From Phallus indusiatus (lineage: Eukaryota; Basidiomycota; Agaricomycetes; Phallales; Phallaceae), in assembly GCA_027605045.1 (NCBI GenBank), contig JAQFWX010000063.1:142177-206176 (forward strand): 64,000 bases of DNA, written 5' to 3'. Positions 21,728 through 34,285 of this stretch are shown piece by piece. The first letter of the stretch is position 1. Each line of letters starts with the position of its first letter. The notes under the pieces are model-generated. The model searched no databases, had not been told where the DNA came from, and saw nothing but the letters and a program-made list of their open reading frames with translations. Both the position numbers and the translations under genes were made by a program.

Positions 21728-23843
21728 TCACGGAAAGTATTCTTGAAGCATCCTGCGCATCTCATTCAACGCATATCCGTTTTCCTTCCACGTCTCAATC
21801 AAACTCTTCCTTAATTCTTGAATTCTCTTCCGCTTAGCTTCCCCATCGGCTCCAAACACGTCTTTCAAAACTTGTCGGAATTCACGATCAATTGCTTCCT
21901 CCGTACCCGTTGGTTGATATCCGCGGTATAAAGGCAACAAACCTTTTCCCGATCGGACTTCAAGTAGCTGGTAGGCTACCTTCAAATTGAATACGCAGTT
22001 CATACAATTGGCGGGCTGATCAGCTTGGAGTGGCCACATGATTCTAATTGACGTTAGTGTTTATAAAATGAGTCAATTAATGTTCTTCTCGTACGGTACT
22101 ACGCCTGCGAGCAGCGTCTCGGTAATACCTCCGAGACCTGCGTGCGTTAAAAACGCCCCAGTGACCTAATATAAAAAACAAATGAGAAAAAAGAGCATTA
22201 TAGTATGGAATAGAAACGCAAACGCGATGGTTCAATATTATAGATTGCGGAACCCATTTGGATACTAGCGTTAGGTCTGACGATTCTACCCGAGTTCGGA
22301 TGTCATCTGGTAAACCGGTTTCGTACGAGTTACCGTGCGCCATGGCGAAAATCTGTTTAATTATGGAATGGATGTAGTGATTGGCGATGGAATAAAAACC
22401 TTACCAACGGTACCTCTAAATCCAACATAATGGAAATCAATTGCCACAGCGTCTTTCCATTAGGGAACGACGACGTTCCAAAAGACATCTAGGTGAATGC
22501 TGTTAACGGGAAGAGTGGAGACAAAAAATTGAAAAACCGACATATATAAGTGAACGCTCCCCACGTGTTTCACAGATCCTGTTCAGGAAGTCTATCACTT
22601 CCCTGTCTTTGGGTGTTTCTTCATGATCGGATGTAACCAGGTCCGGGATCATGCAAGGACCGACAGCGTAACACGTTTTACCCATGCCGGTAAACCATTG
22701 CTCATAAGCCTTAATTGCATCTTTTTCAAGAATAGGGGTATTGCTCAAAAGGGCACCATGGCAGCCTTCAGCAAATCTACACTTAAAATTTTAGTACTTA
22801 TGCGACGACGTTTGCAGTTTTGCTTGGACATCTATACCTGGTTAGCTCTTCCATGAGGCCAAGCCAATGTTCTACTGCTCCTGGCTTTCTACAATTTAAT
22901 ATGTAAGTAAATGCAAACCAGCAGGACTTACAACTCCATGTTCATCTTCAAACTCATAATGATAGGCCGGCGGTATACCTGCGATTTTACGCACTTTCTC
23001 GGTGGGCGAATAGAAAAGCTGTACATATGACAAATTTAGTCAACCTATTTCATTGCATATAGCTCAACTCGATACTGACCTCGAGCTTCGCTTCTTGAAT
23101 TGATATATTCTTTGATTTTGCCAATGCAGGCGCGTCTCGCATCAGAGTATCGTGTATCCCACCAAAGTGAGATGGACCTATTATGCTCAACACGCCAGAA
23201 ACACCAACGGCAATCCAGGTTAATACTTTGATTTTTTTCTCGTAGACTATACGAGCTCCCAGCGGATATCCTAGAGTACCCTAATTTTGATATGAGGGAA
23301 AAACGACGAATGCGGGGGATAAACTAAAGAGCTGACTCACATCCAGAACGCATAAACTCGGCCTAGGAGCACTAGGATAGGCTTGACCAGTGCAGCAAAC
23401 GACAGGCTCACAGGCCCATAGTTTGGCGAAAAATACAGGCCACGACTCCATAATCTTAGCCCAGCGATCGAATTCAGGTCCTTCGAAGTCTGATATCTGA
23501 ATAACTCTAAAATGACGAAGAAATGTAATTAGGTAGAACGAGAGGATTATGAAAAGATTGTAAAATGCCTGATGTTGTCCCTGAGGACGCTGTCTGGTCC
23601 AGTACAATGCCTCGCAATTTCCTTGTCGGCTGAGGCCTTGAACGACCCAATTACTGTTACTGTTACTAAAATATCGGGCCTTTCCTTGACTATCCTAAAG
23701 ACCACTGGTATGGATGGTCGCACATGGCCTATTCGTTTGTCTCATTCAAGGCACATAACCAATTAAGAAGGAAATACGAAATATGACGGACCCATTGAAG
23801 GCGCACTGGTAAAAATAAGGTGATGCTTGAATTTGGAGGTCAT
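21728..23843 (-). CDS. UDP-glycosyltransferase (GT1 family)
   Basis: Start at 23843 (MTSKFKHHLIFTSAPSMG). An intron with donor GTCCGT and acceptor AATAG joins ATG-G to GC-CAT and creates GHVRPSIPVVF, the N-terminal family motif with the catalytic-type His. Next come the ILVTVTVIGSF strand and several exons of the acceptor-binding half (about 23600-22900). The sugar-nucleotide half has RSLIYVGFG or RSLIYVSFG-like sequence at a splice junction, TLVSKWVPQ, THAGLGGITETL (in place of the usual HCGWNS-type sequence) and WPLQADQPANC, ending LQEYFP. Such enzymes move a sugar from a UDP-sugar to small lipophilic acceptors. About ten exons; exact borders in the middle are uncertain. The acceptor cannot be told from the sequence. 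Confidence 0.8.
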
Positions 23844-24929
23844 GAAAATGGTTGTGGTTGTGGTTAAAATGACGGACAACTTGAAGAATCGATAATCGAT
23901 GACCACCGCTGGCGCCACGGGTGAATGAGACCGAGCATCTTTGAGCGTACGCCAGTGGTCATTTTTCACATCTTTTTGGCAACGTAGAATTTGTGTACTT
24001 TCCTCCCAATGTCAGCTAGCAAGACCTTTTTGTCAGAAAACTCTGGATTGGCCGGATGAGTCCCATGCACACTACGAAGGGTGCGCGTAACCCGTGTTGA
24101 TTCTTGCCAAGTCTTCAACAAAACAGTCTAGGTTGGTTATGTAAACGAATCAAGGCGCTAACCTTGGAATTTCGGCGAAGTGAATACATAGCACAATGCC
24201 GCACGCGGCGCGTTCAGCTGAGCAAGAAACGCCGTCGCGGCTGCATCGTCTGTTGTCCCCCACCGCGCACCGAGCCTCTCGGCTTTTGCCCCTTCCGCAG
24301 GTCCGCAGGGCTCCTCCTGAGCAGCGACGGAGCGTCTGACGAGGCTGGAGAGCCTTGATTCATTTATAAACTGCAATCAAGCAAGTACCGTTACCATGTC
24401 TTCCGTTTCCTTTTGAACTCGTTACAAACTGAAACATTCTCCAGTATCGGTCTCTTTGGAACCGAGGCATCCGCTGTTGCACATTCACCGACTTTATGTT
24501 GTTTCAATGTCGGTGATCTCAGTCACAACGTTTAGTAATCGGTTCGGTTCGGTTCGGTTTGTACTTGGGGCCTTGAAGCTTGAGGCCAATTCCAAAAAAT
24601 CCTCAAGGTATAACTCTGAGACTGATTTTCATCTCAAAAACATTGAATAAACATTGGCTTTAGTCAAACTGATCCAGGATTCTGAAGGATAAATATTGCA
24701 GTTTGAGCTCTGTTCCCAAATCGGACCAAACCCAGATTGAACTCGCTTCCGCGCTTTCGGATCGAGCTGAACCCATCGTTACGGTCATTTGAACTTATAC
24801 CCATTTGGCAATAGAGAATTAGAAATCCTTTCTTGTTCCACAGACCTCCTTGCCCCCTCCTCCCTCACACAGCACCAAAACCTTGGTCCTTGCTTTTGTA
24901 ACTCATTTCATACGTCTTCATTTCCTGTC
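23844..24929. other. Intergenic with a GC-rich patch and a GGTTC repeat
   Basis: No gene is supported. About 24183-24352 is much more GC-rich than its surroundings and open on both strands, with no recognised motif. GGTTC is repeated four times in tandem near 24541-24557. Confidence 0.4.
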
Positions 24930-26705
24930 ATGACGTTCATCAATATCACATTTCAAGGTAAGTATCTTGCTCCGATCACGTATAAGTGGAAGCTGAAGTT
25001 TCCTCAGAGTCGTCCCCGTTGATAAGTTATTCTTTTGAACAATGGGGAGAAAGTATTAAAAAATTTTCTGCCAGGGACCAGGCTATTATAGGAGGAAACT
25101 CGCCCATTAGTTGTCCTAAAAGGGCAACGGGCGGGTGACGTATGTAATAGCCTGGTTCCGAGGCTACGAAATATAGTGAACCCTGCTCTGGATTTGTCTG
25201 CTCCAAAGTATTCATTAGGATCTGCCGAGGTGACGCAAAAGGCTGGCACAACTGCCACAGTGACTTTTGAAGGTAATCTTATAGTCACTTCTTCTTACCT
25301 GTGAACTCACCATGACCGTGAGGATAGGTACCGGAATCACGATATTTGGGTGAGCAAGACCCTCGACAAGAAATTTGGCCAGTCGTTGTTGATGGCATTC
25401 ACATAGTGCCAAAAGAACCAATCACGGGAATTACTCAGTGTCGCTTGATAATGGGCCCCTGTTTATCGGTAATGGGAATGAAGACAATATCTTTCAGGTA
25501 CCTCTCTGGAGCGCTCACAACTTGGTTAATACACTGCATACCGTTATCATCACTAATATACCCACATCACAAGGAAATTGGCTGGACCTAGATTTTGTGA
25601 CTGTTGGTAGAGAAATTGGTCCTCCTGGGTGTGTCCATGTCTTAAGATGTTGTCCAAAAAAAAAGACCTTTGCTCAATCGATTGTGCTCAGTTACGCTGG
25701 TTCAATTTCTAATATGACTCTTGACGACCAATCCTCCCTCATTGAGTACAACGGATCTTGGTCATCTCTTTACTCTACTAATGCGCTTAATAACTCTCTT
25801 CATCAATCGAACGAGAGTGGATCTAGTTTGTCGTTGTTTTTCCATGGAAGCTCTGTTGTATGTTTATTCTTCATGAGTCAATAATACTCCTTATATTTTT
25901 TTAATTTCTCCATTAGGAGCTCTACGGTCTTTATGTCAACGCACCCTTTCAAGTGACACTTGATGATCAACTTCCAAGAAACGTAGCCCAAACAAACGTG
26001 AATGCCACGCAGTCAGATCCTCAAACTTTGTTGTTCTATGCAGACGGCTTGAACGAGAATCAAACACACGTTGTAACGTTGACTAACACTGTCTCCAATT
26101 TTCAAAACCCTCTTTACTTTGATTATGCTATCGTTAGGGGTAGTCAAGCGTCAGTTTTCTTCTCTAAAGACGGGAAAGGATGTCTTATACAATGTTTTCA
26201 AATTCATAGTTTCTTTGAGGTTAATCCCCGGTCCAGCTACGCCAGTGCTGGCCCTTTACCATCCCTACGATTTCCAGTAGGAAGTATCATTGGCAGTGTG
26301 ATAGGCAGCTTAGGAGGTCTCATAATTCTCGTTTTTATCGGGTTCATTGTCCTTCGCCATTCTCGAAATCACTACCGCTCAACAGCGCCGGCACGCACCG
26401 CCGAAAATAACCCGCACGGGTATGTGAACGGCGATATGGCGCCTCAGGCTTTCTTGTTTCCGTCGATTACTACACATACCACTCATCCTCGCCCTAAGCT
26501 CCTTCATTCTTTTCCTCGTCAAAATCCCGATCTTCGGGTCACGATACAGCCAACAGATCCAGAACCTCAACATGAAGAAATTCCCAGTCAGTCAACACCT
26601 GATTCCCGACATCATACAATCTTGGTAGACTGTCCGGAAATACCTCCAAGGTCCCTCCCCATTACTGATCAAATGACAGAGAAACTCATTTATCATCCCC
26701 GATAG
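24930..26705 (+). CDS. TM2: two-domain single-pass membrane protein, array member
   Basis: Closest to TM1. Exon 1 is MTFINITFQ, exon 2 gives SSPLISYSFEQWGE, and the third region runs SAEVTQKAGTTATVTFEG. The first repeat's end reads TVGREIGPPG. The second repeat runs from MTLDDQSSLIEYNGSW to FHGSSV, followed by LYGLYVNAPFQVTLDDQ, LLFYADGLNENQTH and YFDYAIVRGSQA. The membrane helix (GSIIGSVIGSLGGLIILVF) is followed by RHSRNHYRS and a Pro/His/Ser-rich tail of about 110 residues with no PPxY. An intron of about 100 nt near the first repeat contains a long hairpin (25078-25156). Splice sites match TM1 in position and phase. The last ectodomain intron (about 26150-26225) may be longer or shorter than I place it. 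Confidence 0.7.
25078..25156. repeat. 79-bp imperfect hairpin inside a TM2 intron
   Basis: Outer arms ACCAGGCTATTA and TAATAGCCTGGT are perfect. Inner arms CGCCCATTAGTTG and CAACGGGCGGG pair with a few mismatches around a TAAAA loop. TM1 lacks this sequence at the matching place, so it looks like a small foldback insertion. Confidence 0.65.
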
Positions 26706-27188
26706 ATATACATACATACTTTGATTACAAAAATTGATGCAGGCCCCGATCCATTCTGCAAACGGACTGGGGTGACTTCACCATATGATTAATCGGTCAT
26801 CATTAGCGCGAGTTCTAGAGACACGCTGTAAATTATTGATGCAGATGTAAACCTTTGATACCTAATCAAAGGTTTACAATCTATATACTTGTGCCGTCTG
26901 CGGCTGAACCGTATCATATCCTGCGTGTGCATGGCCATGCATAGCAAGTATAATTACAAGTTTAAGGGCAGGGACGCAGGTTTTTAGAGGTACTATACAT
27001 TATAGTATGAATAAATAATTTACAAATCAGGCAACATTATTCAAAGAATGTTATACAAAGTGATTAATCAAGTCCAGCCAGTCTAAGGGCCTCGAGGTAG
27101 TAGCTTATTTAATAGATACTTTGAATAAGCTGAAGCATGGATGCATACTGGGCATGTCCTCATGATGACGCTTGAGTATAATATGCAA
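26706..27188. other. Convergent intergenic region with a perfect hairpin
   Basis: Lies between the 3' ends of TM2 (plus) and TM3 (minus). GTAAACCTTTGAT (26847-26859) is followed by 5 nt and its exact inverted copy (26865-26877). No gene is seen. Confidence 0.6.
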
Positions 27189-28890
27189 TTATATCGCGGT
27201 TGGGACTGGAAAGGGTTCGTAGTTATGTTGAACCGGTAAACTAGGGATAGACACGTCATTCTCAAATTTCGGAACAGAAGAATTGTAGCCATATGCTGTG
27301 TCGGTGGCGAAGGACATTGCAGTGAGAGGTTGGCCGACTGGAGTTTCGCCGAATTGAGGTCCAGATCGGACATCATTACCTCCTTCAGTGGACAAACCAT
27401 AGTTGTGACGGGAGCGACGCACAAAAATGAACGCGATGACTCCAATAAGTATGAGACCGACTATGCCGCCAATCACACCCCCGATAATAGCTCCAATTGG
27501 GATCGACTTCGAGTTGGAATCATCGGGATTCTGAGTTGAATTTGGTGTCATAAGAGTTGGACTTGGCGTAATAGCGGAGACGCTATACAACAGTGACAAA
27601 GCTATAAGAACGAAACACTCTTATTTGCAAAGAAAGGCTTACCTCTGATCACCGGCACCCCTGATGACTGCAAAGTCAAGGAAGAGGGGTGAGTTGGATT
27701 GGGAATTGGTCAACGTTATAACGTGCGTTCTATTTCTATCTAAATTATCCGTGTAGAAAAGTAGAGTCGAGCCTGTAGATTGAGAATTGGGATCTCCAGC
27801 CTGAGATGATCCAGGTGGCCCCAGGTGTGGAAAGCTGCCACGTCCGCGCAGACCACCCGGCGGACCACCTTGGCTTTGAGACATATCAAATTGGGATCCG
27901 ATTAGATTCATTGGGAGTTGATTGTCAACTTGTATCTGAAACGATGCTCCATTTCCGTAAAGTTCCTAATTAGAAATAGGGTGAATAACGGCCTGAAATA
28001 TGACAAGTAAAAGGGAAGAATATACAATGGAGCTCCCACGAAACTCCAATTCTGCCCTAGACCCATTGGTGGATGTACTGTGAATAGAGTTGTTATATGC
28101 AGAGTTCGAGAAAGACGAAGTCCAAGATCCCGTATATACGATGAAAGATGATTCATCGTCAATTGTCATATTAGAGATTGAGCCATTATAACTGAAGATG
28201 CTCAAATAAACTTCTCTCGTGTCGTCAACTAGTTCAACTTACCCAGGAGGACCAATATCTCTGCCAATAGAGATACAATCTAAGTTGAACAATTTCCCGC
28301 CGGAAGAAAGCTGGCTAATCGTAACAGTATGCTCAGTGTCGTTCGAATTATCAGCGCTCCAAAGGAAAGACGGTGAGGTGTCGTGCCAGAAGTGAGATCC
28401 ATTGACGGTAATGAGAGACTCCTTATCCAGCTGGACAGAAAAAACATTATCAGTTTCACTACGATGAGGTGAGCTTTATAAACACATAATCTGTCTAAAA
28501 TTTCATTCACCCGTATATGGTAATGTTGGTACCTACATGTCATGAGTAATTAAATATGTAGATGATCAAAAGGCAAACGATCAATTACCTAGAAAAGCCA
28601 ATGTAGCGGCTGCGTGACCGTCGTTCGTCTTAAGGCTCGGTGTTCCTTGTAATTGTAACGATATTGACTGATTTGCACAAGTACTACTGTTATTTATCGG
28701 ACCTAAAGTACCCTGTCAATGTTTTGGAGCGGGGAGCTTGACGGAGCTGAGCCTTTTCTCACCATCCTCCCACTGTCCTTGATAACTGATCATAGGCGAC
28801 GAATCTAACGAAATCAAGTCAGGCTTTTTTTTTTTCGAAGTTGTGCGAACGGAGAACTTTACTCGGGATTGTAAAATTTAGGAATGTCAT
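27189..28890 (-). CDS. TM3: two-domain single-pass membrane protein, array member
   Basis: Exon chain: MTFLNFTIP, then NSSPMISYQGQWEDG, GTLGPINNSSTCANQSISL to TLAFLG, TNITIYG, then VFSVQLDKESLITVNGS and SIGRDIGPPG. The second repeat runs IDDESSFIVYTGSW to FRGSSI. ELYGNGASFQIQVDNQLPMN leads into a Gly/Pro-rich insert (GGPPGGLRGRGSFPH) and LLFYTDNLDRNRTH. One helix (GAIIGGVIGGIVGLILIGV) is followed by RRSRHNYG and a short tail of about 75 residues ending FPVPTAI, without PPxY. From about 27540 to 28760, introns included, it is almost identical to TM4, yet the tail is unrelated to TM4's. Confidence 0.8.
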
Positions 28891-30259
28891 TGGAGAGTAA
28901 AAGCAAGAAATTCCAAGATTGAGTAATAAAGTAAGCTTGACCTGAGACCTGAGGCCTGAGGGAGGGGATGGCAGCCAGCTGCGAGCAAGAAGTAGAAAGA
29001 TTCGTATCAAAGAGGAACTGCATAAGTAGAGTGTGAGTGGTAACGCGGGCACACAACATTCACCTTAGCAGCGAGGCGCCGCCTCATTTGCCAAAGCTTC
29101 AAGGAAACTTACTAGTAGTCGCATAGTTGCCCCTATCTTTGATGAGGTGTTGTAGCTCGTGACCGGCATGACCCACCACATCAATTAATATTCTTATCAA
29201 GTTTCTCAAAACAGCTAATATACTAATTAGGGAAAACCCATATACTTCAGGATCAGATAATACATCACTATTCAATTAGATAAGTCACTGCTTCAGCTTC
29301 TAGCGCTAGTGATGTCGCTGGCAAGCAACAAAAGTCTGCTATTTGAAAATCCGGAAGATCCCCATCAGCGATCTCGATAAAACTCCAATTGGTAAATGAA
29401 GACCGTATGGACTAAGGTGGAAAATGGGAGGGAAAGAGTATGCGAAATTTGTATATTGGTTTTCCCGGGCTACTTCTAGTGCAAAATTCAGTTGAGGTTC
29501 GACCGCAGGAAATTAAACCTACAATATATGATTTGGAAAATGCCGCCAGCGCAATAGAGCGTCGTAGACTCATTGCTCCGTCGTTCCGTATATACATTGC
29601 TTTTAAATCAGCAGTAAAAACCTTACGTATTATACCAAGACCCAACAATAAACGGATTTTTGCCTAAAAATCTTGATCAGCTGGCTTCTCGTCAGTAACA
29701 AAACGCGTTACCAACTCTTATGACAAACCGGTGCCACCAGGTGGCAATGAAGTGATCTGTGCTCCATAGTGGAAATACTGTCTCATCTCTAATCTGATTG
29801 ACTGTGGAGCGAAAATAAACTCCGTAACTGTATGTCATCTGATGGTGATGTATGGTCATCAATATCTAGCACTGGTAGGGCGGATGGAATGAATACCAAA
29901 GAAACGAAGGCATTAGAAATAGTCGACAAACTGTGGCAACATTGAAGCGTAAGTCTTTCTCCAACAGGGAAAAACCGAACGTGCTCACTCTTATTATGAA
30001 TATTATCACTGCCAAACGGCTGTCAAATTTAAGTAAACAATCCGGATTCTTCGGTTTCAAACGCGGGAATCGGGATTACTTGGTGTTACAACGTGCTTCA
30101 TCTCCAAATAACCCTAAATTGGATCTTTCTATAAAGTTAGCAGTCCCGTGGCATCATGTTTGATCATGCTCAAGCGCAGGTGAGACGGTGTCGCGCCACT
30201 TAATTGAGACTTCGCGGGAATTGGTCGTGCGTTGCAAGCTAGTTCCGGAATTCAACACC
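28891..30259. other. Intergenic; two unexplained open frames
   Basis: Plus-strand frames at 29440-29667 and 29933-30163 (60-75 codons) have no recognised motif and no splice partners I can defend. The first 400 bases resemble the upstream flanks of TM4 and TM5. Confidence 0.35.
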
Positions 30260-30268
30260 TATATAAAA
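30260..30268 (+). promoter_or_regulatory. TATA-like box upstream of the MYND-PRiA4 gene
   Basis: TATATAAAA lies about 220 bp before the start codon at 30486. A GTAAGT donor-like site near 30319 suggests a 5' UTR intron. Confidence 0.35.
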
Positions 30269-30485
30269 AAAGGCGTCATCAAAGTACCAAAACGCGCACA
30301 GTACCTTTCGTTCTGGTCTGTAAGTATCAAATATGAACATTAGTAGCCATTAAAGAAATAATCACAGCATAAACTCTACGTGCTGTCGATAGTTTGTTTG
30401 CAGGACGGTCCTGCGGCCTGCCAACTGCGGAGTTTGGAAGAGTTTGGATCGGAGAATGAAGGGACTTGGGCTGAATTGAACTTCA

Positions 30486-31579
30486 ATGTCCTCCGAGTCG
30501 CCGCAAAAATGTTCAGGGTTGGCGTGCCCGCGTTTAGGGACACGACGATGCCCAAAATGCAAAGGTGCAGATCCCGAGACTTACTATTGTGGTCATGAAT
30601 GTCAACAAAATGTATGTGTTTCCTGGATTTTTTCCCCAACCTTTCATCCCAAGCTCGTCTGTATGTACATGGTAGGACTGGCCATCTCATAAGAAATACT
30701 GCGGAAAGTAAACACAGATATCTTATTTCATTCTCGCTTTACATACTTGATTCATTGATTCGCTTTTCTAGACAAGCATATGTGTTCAAGGTCGCACTTC
30801 TAGGCTCCACCAATCCCAACATAACCCGTAAAGTAGTCGTCCCGTCTTGGTGGACCTTCAAGGAATTTCATATTGCAATACAATACATCTTCTTCCCTTG
30901 GAAAAACTGTCACCTTCATTCATTCGAATTTCTCAAAAGACTAGCTGATGCTCCTGTCCGTTTCGATCTCGGTTTTCGGAAAGAGGTCCTCTTGGAGCTT
31001 TGTCACCCTGGAGACGTCGAATATGTCTCTCAAAATTGGTTCGATGAACGAAAAGTTAAACTTTCGGATGTTTTCGCACAGAATGGACGACACCGATCCC
31101 AAGTTTTGGTGGATGGAGCTTTCGCACCCTTGTTGTACGAGTATGATTTTGGAGTAAGTATGCAAATGTTTCACGTGATTTGCTTGGCTGAAACGCCAAT
31201 AGGACGGTTGGGAGCACAAAATAACCTTCCTTAGATCGGAGTTAGCACGCGCCGCTAGGCCGCTTGTGAAGGAAGCCGTCGGTTGCGGTCCCTTAGAAGA
31301 TAGTGGTGGAGTTCACGGCTGGAACGAAATTAAAGAAACATTTGCAGCCGCTGCACCAACGTCTGCACAGGAAGAACGCAAAGAATGGGCTAGGAAAATT
31401 TCTGGTTGTGAAAAGTAATTTCTCTTATACCCTCGGCATGATCCAAATTCATACATTTATGTCATGACAGTTTCGACCCTTTCGAGAGGCCTGATTTGAC
31501 ACAGCTGAATAACGAAGCTCGATGGGAGTATTATGAGTCTAAATACAAGGCTGGGGAGAGCAAGCGCGTTCCGTTTTGA
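30486..31579 (+). CDS. MYND finger fused to PRiA4b ORF-3-like domain, copy 1
   Basis: Exon 1 (30486-30611) encodes MSSESPQKCSGLACPRLG and the MYND core RRCPKCKG, YYCGHECQQN. Exon 2 (30676-30707) finishes the finger with DWPSHKKYCGK. The large exon that follows gives a PRiA4b ORF-3-like (IS1096 TnpR-like) domain: VFKVALLGS, ITRKVVVPSWWTFKEFHIAIQYIF, HLHSFEFL, WFDERKVKLSDVF and YEYDFGDGWEHKITF across an intron. The gene ends ARWEYYESKYKAGESKRVPF. MYND fingers bind proline-rich peptides; the second domain is widespread in bacteria and basidiomycetes but its role is unclear. The gene sits between TM3 and TM4. All zinc ligands and the YDFGDGWEH signature are present, so this copy looks functional. 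Confidence 0.8.
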
Positions 31580-31826
31580 CGCTCCACAGGGATACAATGC
31601 TTCATAGTATATATCAGTGAGTGTAAGGCTGAATCCTTGTTTGAACATTGCTAACCAAATGAAGAAGGCGAAGTAATGAAGATGCCAGAAATGTTTAAGA
31701 GCACCCTACTTATCGATACCGCACAAAGATTTACGAACGATGCTAAACACTCATAATTGCTGCATTGACTAGATGAAAAATGAAAACAGAAACTAAATGA
31801 ATGTAATTACAGCTTTCAACGTAATA

Positions 31827-33848
31827 TCATCTTATATCATCTCTCCCAACTATAGTCTCGTCCCGGTTTGCTACTTGTGAAGAAAAATGCTGATACGAAT
31901 GTCGCCAGTTTTCATCGTAAGCAGGCGGCAGCCTATTCGAGTTCGCCATAACTCGACCCGCGTCTCTTTCTCGGATTCCACCGATCAAAGGCTCCTCTTG
32001 GTCTGACAGATTCTGGAAGGATGCGTTGGGTTCAGTATTTCTAGCGTTATTCGGGAGCTGATCTTCATGTTGTGGGTTTGGTTCAACAATTTCATTGTTC
32101 GATAACGTAAACAGAGCCGGAGTTCGAGGAGAATCCATTTCTGGACTGCCTGATGAATCAGTATCTTGGTCGGCCCTTCCCACTTCTGTACTGTTGATAG
32201 GGTGTGGAGTGGACGCATCTTCGGAAGCCTGGGCCAGCTTCACGTCAGGTAATATGTATGGGGTAACCTCAACGACTGGAGTCACAGTATCACGGGATGG
32301 TGTGTCTTCAGCGCCAACACTATCGTCAGTTAACACAGTAGATCGATAGTGGCGCAATTTGCGAATACGTCGACGACGACGGAGAAAATAAAGGCCAATT
32401 AAACAGAGAATAAGGAACCCACTGGCACCGACTGCACTTCCAATTATAATTCCAATTGGGAGCGACTTCGAGTTGGAATGATCATCGAAATTTTGAGTTG
32501 GAATTGGCGTCATAAGAGTTGGACTTGGCGTAATAGCGGAGACGCTATACAACAGTGACAAAGCTATAAGAACGAAACACTCTCATTTGCAAAGAAAAGC
32601 TTACCTCTGATCACCCCTGATGACTGCAAAGTCAAGGAAGAGGGGTGAATTGGATTGGGAATTGGTCAACGTTATAACGTGGGTTCTGTTTTCATCTAAA
32701 TTATCCATGTAGAAAAGTAGAGTCGGGCCTGTAAATTGAGAATTAGGATCTCCAGCCTGAGACGATCCAGGTGGGCCCTGGCGTGGAAAGTTGCTATGTC
32801 CATCCAGACCACCCGGCGGACCACCTTGGCTTTGAGACATATCAAATTGGGATCCGACTAAATTCATTGGGAGTTGATTGTCAACTTGTATTTGAAACGA
32901 TGCTCCATTGCCGTAAATTTCCTGAAAGAAATAAGCTAATGAATAACGGCCTGAAATATGACAAGTAAAAGGGTTGAAGAACATACAATGGAGCTCCCCC
33001 AAAACTCCAATTCTGCCCTAGACCCCTCATTCGATGTACTGTGAATAGAGTCGTTAAATGCGGAGTTTGAGAAAGACGAAGTCCAAGATCCCGTATATAC
33101 GATAATAGGAGATGATTCATCGTCAATTGTCATATTAGAGATTGAACCATTATAACTGAAGATGCTCAAACAAACTTCTCTCATGTCGTCAACTAGTTCA
33201 ACTTACCCAGGAGGACCAATATCTCTGCCAACAGAGATACAATCTAAGCTGAAGGATTTCCCGCCTGAAGAAAGCTGGCTAATCTCAACGGTATGCTGAG
33301 TGTCATTCAAATTATCAGCGCTCCAAAGGAAAAATGGTGAGGTATCGTGCCAGAAGTGAGATCCATTGACGGTAATGAGAGACTCCTTATCCAGCTGGAC
33401 AGAAAAAACATTATCAGTTTCACTACGATGAGGTGAGCTTTATAAACACATAATCTGTCTAAAATTTCATTCACCCGTATATGGTAATGTTGGTACCTAC
33501 ATGTCATGAGTAATTAAATATGTAGATGATCAAAAGGCAAACGATCAATTACCTAGAAAAGCCAATGTAGCGGCTGCGTGACCGTCGTTCGTCTTAAGGC
33601 TCGGTGTTCCTTGTAATTGTAACGATATTGACTGATTTGCACAAGTACTACTGTTAATTGTCGGACCTAAAGTACCCTGTCAATGTTTTGGAGCGGGGAG
33701 CTTGACGGAGCTGAGCCTGTTCTCACCATCCTCCCACTGTCCTTGATAACTGATCATAGGCGATGAATCTAAGGGAAAAATTGGTTCATGAGTTTGAGGT
33801 GTACGAACGAAAGATTTTACTTGGAATTGTAAAATTTAAGAATGTCAT
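31827..33848 (-). CDS. TM4: two-domain single-pass membrane protein, array member with PPxY tail
   Basis: The ectodomain exons are nearly those of TM3 (SSPMISYQGQWEDG, VQLDKESLITVNGS, DDESSPIIVYTGSW, GGPPGGLDGHSNFP, LLFYMDNLDENRTH). The helix (GIIIGSAVGASGFLILCLIGLYF) leads into a strongly basic stretch (RRRRRIRKLRHYRS). A tail of about 180 residues follows, rich in Asp, Glu, Ser, Thr and Pro. Near its end is RLPPAYDENWRHSY, a PPxY motif of the type bound by WW domains of Rsp5/Nedd4 ubiquitin ligases. The tail is nearly the same as in TM5. The single copy thus looks like a mosaic of TM3-like 5' and TM5-like 3' halves. Confidence 0.8.
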
Positions 33849-34285
33849 CGGGGAAAGGGTGAATATTAGAAATACAAAAATCGGTGATATAGTAAGGTTG
33901 ACCTCAGTCCTGAGGGGAATGGGTGACAGCCAGCTGTAGGTAAAAGAAAGAGAATTGTGTGAAGAAGGACCGCATAAGCAGTGCATTGGGCCGGCTCACA
34001 ACGCCTTCCTTGATAGCGAGGCGTTGCCTCGAGTTACGCTGTTTTTCTAATGAGATTTTTTTTCTTGATGGTAGTCAAAGGTTCAAGTTCTCTTAGATAC
34101 ATAGATAATAAACTCGTCAATGCAATTGAAGGAATTCACCTCCAAATGACAGCATCGGATGCGGGTTATTCGCAAACTGAACTGATGTCGGAATTAGACA
34201 TGAGTATATGAGAGTTTCTTTTACATCAAGATTCTATCGACAGTGCATCAGTACTAAGTCACTAGTAGCATGGCTCAGTTGACTA

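Noticed and set aside
23763..23790. Stop codon near the N-terminus of the UDP-glycosyltransferase
   Set aside because: An intron from GTCCGT to AATAG removes it and creates the conserved GHVRP motif.
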